A stretch of 10,243 bases of DNA from Saccoglossus kowalevskii (lineage: Eukaryota; Hemichordata; Enteropneusta; Harrimaniidae): contig NW_003112495.1 in NCBI RefSeq assembly GCF_000003605.2, forward strand, positions 63,694-73,936, given 5' to 3'. The position numbers and the translations under genes were made by a program. Under the pieces are notes generated by a model that was not told the origin of the DNA, made no database searches, and worked only from the letters and a program-made list of their open reading frames with translations. This document shows positions 1-7,900 of the stretch, piece by piece. Positions within the stretch are counted from its first letter, which is position 1. Every line of letters begins with the position of its first letter.

Positions 1-788
1 AATGCATCCAACAACACCAGCGAATGACCAAAATATAGATATAGATCTTATGTCCGCCAAACCTCACAAGAGCCGCGCACCAGCAAAGCAGGTAATTATT
101 GAATAAACACATATTCAGTATTATGTTTATATTGTTTCTGAACCGAACAAGCTCTAAATTATTTGCGATAATTCAGTCTAACAATATTTTCTGTGAACGT
201 GTCAAAGTTATTTCAAATTAAACTACATCTGTTCGGAATCCCGGATTTCTGTTGTATCGTCGTCCGATGCTAAATGGCAGAAAAATATTTAATTTTAATC
301 ACATTGTAACCATTAACGTTGCGTTTGTATGAATGGTGCGGTGGTCGTTCCTATCATCGAGCAACCACAATCACACACATTTCATATTAGTATAATCCTG
401 TGCACCGTAATCTCAACGACATATTGACTATGATTTCATTGACCTTAGCAAACATGCTAAAACATAGTATTGAAATATTAATATGTTCAGTGCAGTTATG
501 GAGCTTAAACTTCAACCCAAAATACAAATTATATCACATTCACATGTGAATAAACTATTCTAACATTATTATATATTTTACATGAGTGTGGTTTGTTGGT
601 ACAATTTAATTGACAAGCAATAATTTCAATTTCAGGATCCAGGTAACAATCCAGAACAGCTGGTCTACGCCGATTTACAGCATGCCACTGGAAACGTATC
701 GATACCCCAAGCAAGAGCAAGACAGGATCATGCACCACTAGCTTCGAAAACAGAGTATGCCACAATTGATGTAGCCAAATTGAAATAA
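1..788 (+). CDS. 3' end of a receptor-type gene with ITIM/ITSM-like tail (two exons, partial)
   Basis: Only the C-terminal end of this protein is in the window. The penultimate exon is open from position 2 to 91 (reading MHPTTPANDQ...RAPAKQ) and ends at a donor, CAG|GTAATT. The last exon runs 636-788 after the acceptor TTTCAATTTCAG and ends in TAA. Both junctions are phase 0, so the frame is continuous. The visible 80 residues are hydrophilic, rich in Pro, Gln, Ala and Lys, and have no membrane segment, as expected of a cytoplasmic tail. The tail contains LVYADL and TEYATI, whose tyrosines are 30 residues apart. By family knowledge such paired motifs recruit SH2-domain proteins, typically SHP phosphatases or SAP-type adaptors, to Ig-superfamily receptors. 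The ectodomain and membrane segment must lie upstream of the window, so the receptor class is inferred. The first exon may extend left of base 1. Confidence 0.75.
92..635 (+). other. intron of the ITIM-tail gene
   Basis: This is a 544-base GT..AG intron of phase 0, with donor GTAATT and acceptor AATTTCAATTTCAG. It is AT-rich with a few GC-richer patches around 230-350. I see no coding stretch, repeat element or RNA gene in it on either strand. Confidence 0.7.
660..677 (+). other. ITIM-like motif LVYADL
   Basis: The six residues LVYADL fit the immunoreceptor tyrosine-based inhibitory motif (I/V/L/S)xYxx(I/V/L). The tyrosine codon is TAC at 666-668. By family knowledge, phosphorylation by Src-family kinases would create a docking site for SH2-containing phosphatases. 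Whether that happens in this organism is inference. Confidence 0.65.
750..767 (+). other. ITSM-like motif TEYATI
   Basis: TEYATI fits the immunoreceptor tyrosine-based switch motif TxYxx(V/I). The tyrosine codon is TAT at 756-758, ten codons before the stop codon. From memory, the same six residues form the switch motif of vertebrate PD-1. The 30-residue spacing from the upstream tyrosine is too long for a canonical ITAM, so an ITIM plus ITSM reading fits better. Confidence 0.6.
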
Positions 789-831
789 GCTACGAGTTAA
801 TTGGATTGATACTTCCGCGCACAATTAATTA

Positions 832-840
832 TATATATAG
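832..840 (+). promoter_or_regulatory. possible TATA box for the 889 exon
   Basis: TATATATAG lies about 50 bases upstream of the ATG at 889, inside the 100-base gap after the preceding stop codon. The position suits a TATA element with a short 5' leader. AT runs are common throughout this window, so the match alone proves little. Confidence 0.2.
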
Positions 841-888
841 TAAAGAAAATCAATTACAAATCAAATTAATTAACCCTTGGACATATAT

Positions 889-957
889 ATGAGGTTCAAA
901 TTAATATTCTTTATTGGCGGCATTCTGACAACCATTAGTCTAACCAATGATGTTCAG
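889..957 (+). CDS. signal-peptide-like first exon of an unidentified gene (partial)
   Basis: An ATG opens 23 codons that end exactly at a perfect donor, CAG|GTACGT, in phase 0. The peptide has a basic start (MRFK), a hydrophobic core (LIFFIGGILTTI) and a polar end (SLTNDVQ), the form of a secretory signal peptide. In-frame stops lie just upstream. It would be the first coding exon of a secreted or membrane protein whose later exons should lie between 958 and about 4880, because a minus-strand gene occupies the rest. I found no convincing Ig, membrane or other domain exon there. It could be a short peptide gene, a broken duplicate of the upstream receptor, or simply 3' UTR of the upstream gene, since the first AATAAA after its stop is at 1207-1212. 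Confidence 0.45.
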
Positions 958-1206
958 GTACGTTAAACAAATTGTTCCCATGCTATAGAAATAATCAGAT
1001 CAGCCCACTTTATCACCTTAACAATATATACAGTCATATTATAATATTAGTTTCATTCAGATGAAATATTATCGCATTTCTTTGTTTGTGTCACAAATAT
1101 ATATTTACTTGTTTGAAAGTTTGTAATCTCAATCATTGTGGCCAAAAATTATAAAAAGTTATTTATCTAGTAACAATAACATTTATATTTATATTGTATT
1201 TGTTTG

Positions 1207-1212
1207 AATAAA
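1207..1212 (+). terminator. candidate polyadenylation signal AATAAA
   Basis: This is the first AATAAA on the plus strand after the stop codon at 788. If used by the ITIM-tail gene, its 3' UTR would be about 420 bases and would overlap the proposed exon at 889-957, so the two interpretations compete. Confidence 0.25.
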
Positions 1213-1213
1213 T

Positions 1214-1306
1214 AGCCACTTTCCCGGGAACCTCGCGAAGTCGTTGCCTTCGATAAGTCGCGGTTTTTGCTTGAACCCCGACACCCGCGACTTAGCGAGA
1301 GCCACT
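1214..1306. repeat. short GC-rich palindromic insert with 7-base flanking direct repeats
   Basis: The sequence AGCCACT occurs at 1214-1220 and again at 1300-1306, flanking 79 bases that are far more GC- and CpG-rich than the surroundings. Inside, CTCGCGAAGTCG (1232-1243) is inverted as CGACTTAGCGAG (1288-1299), 11 of 12 bases matching. TAAGTCGCGG (1254-1263) is perfectly inverted as CCGCGACTTA (1285-1294). The left end also holds the palindrome TTCCCGGGAA. Inverted repeats near the ends plus a duplicated target-like site suggest a small non-autonomous mobile element. On the minus strand GGGGTTCAAGC loosely resembles a tRNA B box, but no tRNA fold is evident. Confidence 0.45.
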
Positions 1307-1495
1307 GTAATTGCTATTCAGTTGTGTCACTGATTACGCAGTAAAACATTTTGAAATACAAGCATAACATTTCCTGCAGTTATTTTCAAAATTACAGAAT
1401 TACATTAGTGGTGTGAAACCTATATTATGCTCTCTTTCATTGCAATCCTGACCAATCCTGTTGTAGTTTTTTCTAACTTCTCACCAACTCGAATG

Positions 1496-1567
1496 TTGTA
1501 CAGTGTCGGGGTCCAGCGACAGTACTAGTGTACAAACGAGCGCCGGTCACGGCGACGATAACGGTGA
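1496..1567. repeat. GC-rich hairpin cluster
   Basis: TTGTACA at 1496-1502 pairs with TGTACAA at 1529-1535, and nested within it GTCG pairs with CGAC (about 1505-1520). Immediately after, GGTCAC pairs with GTGACC. The core GTGTCGGGGT also occurs, inverted, inside the 1214-1306 insert, so the two GC-rich patches may be related. Confidence 0.3.
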
Positions 1568-3142
1568 CCAGCTATGAATATGAAGGAAATATTTCGCATT
1601 TAACTCAACCCTATGCGCCAATTTTTTTGATATTGTGTGTTCATTATGGTCCATTTCTCCTCGACGGACAAATAAATACGTGGCAATTCAGTCAAAGATA
1701 AGAAAACTGTACAAAATATGTGTCTCATATACATGTATCGGCAATGCACGCTGCACAGCGACGTCACAAGGGGAATTTATGTATGCAAATGAGAAAATAA
1801 TGAGGAGCCTCGTTTTAAATTACACAAACACAATTTGCCCCAGACTTGCCATTTCACAGGCACTTTGAAACAGCTATAATCATCATATCTGATAATTAAC
1901 CTAATTATCTAACATACCGGTTAATTATATCACGTGCAATTTACTAGTATTCTTTCCAATAATATCGTATTTACTAGGGCAACTTTTGATAGACAACTAC
2001 TATCAGAGAATCATTACATTCAGCTGCCGTGTCGAAAATTCAATATATGTTCTGATTTGAAAGATCTACGTGATCCACTTCTACTCTGTCTGTTATTTGA
2101 GAGGTTTCCCATGGTAGACATGGTGTAATAAATGTTAATAACTACAACCATCAACACCAACACATCAACAGCCTGCCTGTTAGATACACAACTATGAACA
2201 CTCATATAGATACTGATAACAAGCTATATATGTGTTGTTTTAGTGTTTGCACTCGTACGTAAGGTACCAACCGTAGGTGGCCAAAGTACAGTTGGGTCAA
2301 TGTCCTGCAAGTTTACATTGACCATTTTACATTGAACAGTATGGAGGGAATGTATCTGCAGCGTTTATAGCATGGCGCATAATATTTAAGGCATTTTTCA
2401 TATTGGCGTATTAGTGTCATACATTTATCCCATGTATCATACCTGTTAATACTTATAATTCGTAATATCATATATATGGTACGGTTATATTGAAGAATAT
2501 TATGTGAGGACCATAAATTAAAAATAATAATTTGAAAATCAATTATATGTCTAACACTCATCGTGTTACCTAGTGATTCATGCTAACATTCCAGCCATGG
2601 TGGTACTATTGAACACTGTCTCTTCGAAGGACAAATGGGCCTAGTTTGACACAGTTTCCTCTAAATCACAAATAGACTGGTCCAATAAGTAAAGATGTTA
2701 GTTACCAAATAATGATGACACATAACGATGACTGAACATTTTGATTTGATTTTGGTCGCTTGGTGAGAAGTTCTAAATAACATATTTGTCACATATATAA
2801 TGATAAATAATAAGATACCCAATTGATTTTGATTGTAAATGCACAATCGATACAGTGCGTTTGAAGATACACCCACACAAAGGATGTCAATCGATGTAAG
2901 ATATACATCCTTGAATTTTACTTCGTTTTTGAATGTCCACTCTTAATTTTCACTAAAGTATATTCACCAAAAGCACGCACAACATTGGTTTAACCTATAT
3001 GTTTTGCCAATAACTTTAATAAGTTCTTTCTAAAGTCACACTAATTACAATTCTGATATTGAGCACACAGTGACTAGTAACATATTCTGCAGAAATATAT
3101 ATGTATTCTATTACCACAAATACATTAACACATACCTGCTGC

Positions 3143-3156
3143 CAACATATATGTTG
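3143..3156. repeat. perfect 14-base palindrome
   Basis: CAACATATATGTTG is its own reverse complement. It is set in otherwise unremarkable AT-rich sequence and could be a chance palindrome or a dimeric protein-binding site. Confidence 0.3.
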
Positions 3157-4316
3157 CAGTGTTGAATAAATCTTTTTTAATATTCCTCAATGGACCGTAA
3201 ATACAAATTATTTTAAACCACCTGATATCAATGGCTAAATTTATGTTAAATATATGTTATTTTAAATTACTTGAGAAAAGTATCCGAAAATGTGAGTATA
3301 TAGTGAACAATTAAATTTCTCATAACATAATTAATTGTTGCCATGGAGAGCCATGCTACATGCCATACATTTGTATATAACACTGACATGCTAATGAATT
3401 CGAGTGACATATTTGATAACGTCATAGACAAGGCAAAGTTGACTTTTGAATATTAAAGTTTCGTTTTTAAAAACTGTAAAATAAACAATAAAACAATATA
3501 TTATAAGATGTCAAATGACACATTACAAATGATGTATATGTCCTTAATTTTTGTGTTTAAAAATATTTAGATTTTTTTACCAATAGTTAATTACTTAATA
3601 ACGAACTTCAGTCATTCGGATGTATTCTGCATGGAACGCAATTTAATATATCTTCATTATTTTATACATGTCAAGGCATTGCCGTCAGCGGTGGTATATG
3701 TAGCGCCATCAATGCCGATCAGTATGAACAACAAGCATACAGTGCAAACAAAACCTTAGTGACCCCTGAGATCATAGTACAACGTTTTTGCTAATCACAT
3801 TATTCAAGTTAGTTCAGTGACCCATGTCATAGTAAACCTGACTGTCGTTCATTTCATTACATGCAATACATAAGTGACTAGATATTGAATCATATTCAAC
3901 AGTATATACAATTGTCTAATTTATTTTATAATTAAGATGGGAAAACAAGTCATACATAGTTGTATTTAAATTTAAAGTAATTTTATTCAATAGTATCTTG
4001 AATTAATGCACATCCACAATGTCGAATCAATTAAGACTGTAGAGCTAAATTATAATATTATCACCTAATACCATAATTCAAACTAACGAAAATGAAGTAG
4101 AATATCTATTTCGCAGTTGTAGTTTGTCATTTGTCTGTATGAGATTTGAACTTTAGTCTAAACAACCTTCAACATTTATATACTTCTTTTTTGTCAGGAG
4201 TATACTTGTTTAGCGGGTTATATAATGCAGGTCAAAGTAACAACAATTGATTGTTACTACATACATTGTGACGACATTTTATAAAAATAAAACATTCGTG
4301 TTTCATGCATTGTATA

Positions 4317-4322
4317 TTTAAT
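4317..4322 (-). terminator. candidate polyadenylation signal ATTAAA for the receptor kinase
   Basis: TTTAAT on the plus strand reads ATTAAA on the minus strand, about 560 bases after the kinase stop codon. Canonical AATAAA signals on the same strand occur further on, at 3982-3987 and 3920-3925. Which of them is used cannot be told from sequence. Confidence 0.25.
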
Positions 4323-4882
4323 CATATTTTGACTTAGAATATTTAAATGGTGGGTCATACAGGCGAACATTATCAACTCAACACATCTACTTTATCAGTT
4401 GGTGCGTCTTTTATATCAGTGTACATGCTATTTATACATGGCAATCAATATCGGCCATGTTATTATCGGTATTTCATTTGGATTTTTGTCTAAAGGCACT
4501 CAGATGTTTACTGTGGACAGTTGTACAAATATTCTGATGAAAGTATTTTGTATTGTGCTTGTGTTTTGTTTTGCCCGAGGATGTTGACTGACGAGTCGCA
4601 TAATGTTTAAATGTGAAAAGTAGACAAATTAACAACGTGATTATTAATCATGTGTTAATACAAAGTTATATTAGTTAAGTATCACTAATTGCAAAAGTAT
4701 CAGCATCCACCCTTTTACGTGGTATTTATAACAATCACATGACATTTTAAAACAGCCCAGTCGTGGCCATAATAACGTATTTGTGAATATTGCATCTATA
4801 TTTGAAGAAAATACATCTACTAATTGTATTGCTGTATTAAAACCTGACGTACACAGCTATATTCGTTAATATTAATTTTTGC

Positions 4883-4924
4883 TCACATCCGAGGTTCTTC
4901 ATAGATATGTATATCACCTGTCAT
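4883..4924 (-). CDS. receptor kinase exon 14: C-terminal tail and stop
   Basis: After the pyrimidine-rich acceptor TTATTTTTTAG, fourteen codons read [13 protein letters not shown] and stop with TGA. Phase 0 matches the donor of exon 13. The tail is very short for an Ig-type receptor kinase and holds one tyrosine in YEEP, an acidic context suited to SH2 binding. Without this exon, exon 13 would run on into its intron for a few more codons before stopping. Confidence 0.7.
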   Translation of the reverse strand: MTGDIHIYEEPRM

Positions 4925-7900
4925 CTAAAAAATAAATAAGAATGTTATGTTCTAATATAAGTATAGAATAATAAGTGCATGACAATTATGCACATGAGTA
5001 TATGAAATATTACATAAAAGGTATATGAATATCTTGCAGAATACCTTATCGCCATTTAAAATGACCTTCAATATCTTTGTCAACTTCTGAAACGTAGGTC
5101 TTCGCTCTGGATTATCTGCCCAACAAAGTTCCATTGCTGAAAACCTGTATAGTTCATTACAATACAGTGTGACACAGTAAGAAGTGCAATACAAATTTCA
5201 AATTAGTACATAAATCACCTGTGGCATGTATTCATCAGTTATATTCAAATTAAAAATTATTGCAGTTATTATTTTATAAATCATTTCAATAACGATATCG
5301 TCTGACACACTTACAGGTCTTGGTAACATTTAACATTGTTGAAAACCTGTATAGTTCATTACAACACAGTGTGACACAGTATATAGTGCAATACAAATTC
5401 TAAACCAATAAATAAATCACCTGGAGAGCGTATTTATCAGTTAAAATCCAATTGAAACTCATGGTAGTAAAGTAATTTCATGAATTATTTATTTAGCGAT
5501 ATCAGCCAACACACTCACAGGTCCTGGTGACATGTATTTGTTCTTGGCATTCGATATCCTTCCTGCACAGACTCGATCACTTCCTCTGTTGACATATCGT
5601 TATATGGTACACCACCTGTATGACAATAACTTCCCAAAGTTATTTAACTAAAATTATGATTATTTTCAATGCCATTATCATTGCAGTGTCAAGTAATACT
5701 CATACAACAACGAGTATAATCACTCAGATATGTATGTACATAAGGTGTTTATCATAATAACTACGACGAAACTTATAATTGTGATTTTGACATATTTTGT
5801 TGAATCACTGTGTCTCGTCTCTTTTTTGATATTAAAATACTCTATTTTGTTCATTATATATTATATAAACTATATCTACCTAGTGTTGCTATCTCCCACA
5901 AAACAATACCATATGACCATACATCGCTTTTATTGGTATACACGCCATCCAATATAGACTCTGGTGCCATCCAGCGAACTGGTAAGTGCCCCTAAAACAA
6001 TATCGAAGAGATATATTCATTATTATTGCAACAACAAATCATCAATTACGTTTTGCCAGGAATCAGCAAAACAATTCTTTATTTGTATAGATTGTAGTAA
6101 TCATACTAACCTGAGTTCTTTTCTCATACTCTCGTTGATCAAGGACGTCAGTTGCCAATCCAAATCCAGATAATTTGCATACCAGTTTTTCATTCAGTAG
6201 TATATTCCGAGCAGCCAAGTCTCGATGAACACACTGAAAAAAATAACAAGCCAAGCAAACGTATAACACATACAACATAAATGGCGGCTATGACTTGCAA
6301 TCGGTTCTAACTTGTAAATAACAAGGTGACAAAAATACTACCCCAACTTACGCATTTTTTCTTCAATGAATTCCATAGCAAGAGATATTTGATATGACAA
6401 ACTAATACGATTGTGTTGAGACAACATTTTCACATGTTTGTTTAGATTAGTATATGTATTTTCCTCATTACTTTTTTCTCTACGAAGATAAGTTTGTAGG
6501 TCACCAAGATCCATGTATTCAAGAACAACATACGTGGGACCTAGGAGGACAAAAGTATAGATGTTCACTTGCTTATATGTAGTATAAAGCACAACATAAG
6601 AGAATACTCGAAATATGATAATTATTTAAAACGCAAAGCAATGAGATGCACATGGTGGAAAGTGAAATTGTATACCGTCTTGTGTGCAACATCCGATCAA
6701 CGTCACAACGTTCGTGTGTGAGGTGATTGATTTAAGCAACTCCAATTCCTTGAGTATTGACTTGTGGTACTCATCAGTAAGCCCATCTGCAATGCAGTAG
6801 AAATAGTTACAGTCACTAAACACATGACAACATTGCTCATACACTATTGTGTCTACGAAAATAACCTACCACGTTTTCTGCTGTAAAACTGTGTGATAAT
6901 ATATATCACAATTGTTGTCATTTCTGTCAAAAGACACACGGCCAAATTTGTATATGTGGTCATAACAAAAATATATGTGATCAAATGGATCTTGTACAAC
7001 ATCTGGTGGTATATGTCATAGGAAAAAATAATGTTTGTATGCATTAGAGTACATAATACTTACCTTTTAGCATTTTTACAACTACAGTTGAGTGTATATT
7101 TTGTGATTCGATACTTGCTGTCGCTTTCACCACTTTTCCAAAATATCCTTCTGCAATAGTTTCCCCAAGACGAATTGATTCCCTTGGAATTTCCCATGGT
7201 ACCTCGCCATGTTTCAAGTATACGTGATCTGGATTGATAGACATGCGCAGATCTTCATATTCAGCGGTATGCGAAGGCTTCTGAAAATCGAGTTATGTAT
7301 GATATTTGAATTCAAACATTAAACAAACATATCTATCTGTATACACTGAACCATCAGATGTTCAGTAAATTATTAGAAACACAATACTGAATGAAGATAT
7401 TAATATTAAATAATTGTTATTATGAACATCAATAAACTTTAACATATTCACCTTGACCTGTGAATGTCGTCGTAAATATAATATATATACCCATGATATT
7501 ACAATAACAGCAAAGAGTAGGATAATTACAATAATTAATGCAAATATCACTCCATTTGTATTATCTTCTGATGAATCTGAAATAGCAAACACTTTCGTTT
7601 ATTTGTTGAATTATCTAAACACAGTGTTTACACAAATAAAAATTGCTTGATTTGTTATAGAATAGTATTACTGCTGAACTACTTACACTGAAGTAAGTTT
7701 ACTGCTATTTCATCACTGGTACTTTTGCCGATCGTATCGTCGTGAAAACGTGTTGTTGCATAACATGTGTAAGTTCCACTCTGTTCTTCACTAATTGATT
7801 TAATGATATAAAGTATATGTAAATCACATTCGACTCCCGCCATGACACTGTCATTGCCATTGTCATCTTTGTGGTTTATATACATTTCATAAGGACGAGG

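Larger units (their letters stand above)
958..4882. other. gene-poor AT-rich interval between convergent genes
   Basis: About 3.9 kb with only short open frames and no recognisable domain in any of them. It should contain the 3' ends of the plus-strand gene or genes and of the minus-strand receptor kinase. Distinct contents are a GC-rich palindromic insert near 1214-1306, a second GC-rich hairpin cluster near 1496-1567, a 14-base perfect palindrome at 3143-3156 and candidate polyadenylation signals. No tRNA, rRNA or CRISPR-like structure was seen. Confidence 0.6.

Noticed and set aside
529-765. Minus-strand open frame of 78 codons
   Set aside because: It is the antisense of the ITIM-tail exon and its intron, and has no features of its own.
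1051-1127. Possible second exon of the 889 gene after TTTCATTCAG, starting ATG AAA TAT
   Set aside because: It opens for only 22 codons before a stop, with no cysteines or recognisable motif, so it does not extend the protein convincingly.
1934-2128. Plus-strand open frame of 64 codons, with an overlapping minus-strand frame at 2020-2205
   Set aside because: Neither frame shows a domain, compositional signal or clear splice sites; their lengths are ordinary for chance.
2599-2650. Possible plus-strand terminal exon after AACATTCCAG
   Set aside because: Weak pyrimidine tract, a very short open frame, and no upstream exon to define its phase.
3136-3221. Minus-strand 86-base open segment between an acceptor-like TATCAG and a donor CAG|GTATGT, reading KKDLFNTATYMLAAG, faintly like kinase helix E
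   Set aside because: No neighbouring kinase exon (HRD, DFG or APE motifs) could be found on that strand, the pyrimidine tract is weak, and the resemblance is too short to trust.
3675-3716. GGCATTG/CAATGCC inverted repeat with a 28-base loop, considered as a small-RNA precursor
   Set aside because: Only 7 base pairs are continuous and the arms do not pair beyond that.
4399-4587. Plus-strand open frame of 62 codons with hydrophobic ends
   Set aside because: No recognisable domain, signal or splice context. Hydrophobic residues are expected from T-rich DNA, and it lies in the probable 3' UTR of the opposite-strand kinase gene.
5730-6173. Plus-strand open frames of 61-75 codons
   Set aside because: They overlap kinase exons 10 and 11 in antisense or lie in AT-rich introns; no domain is present.
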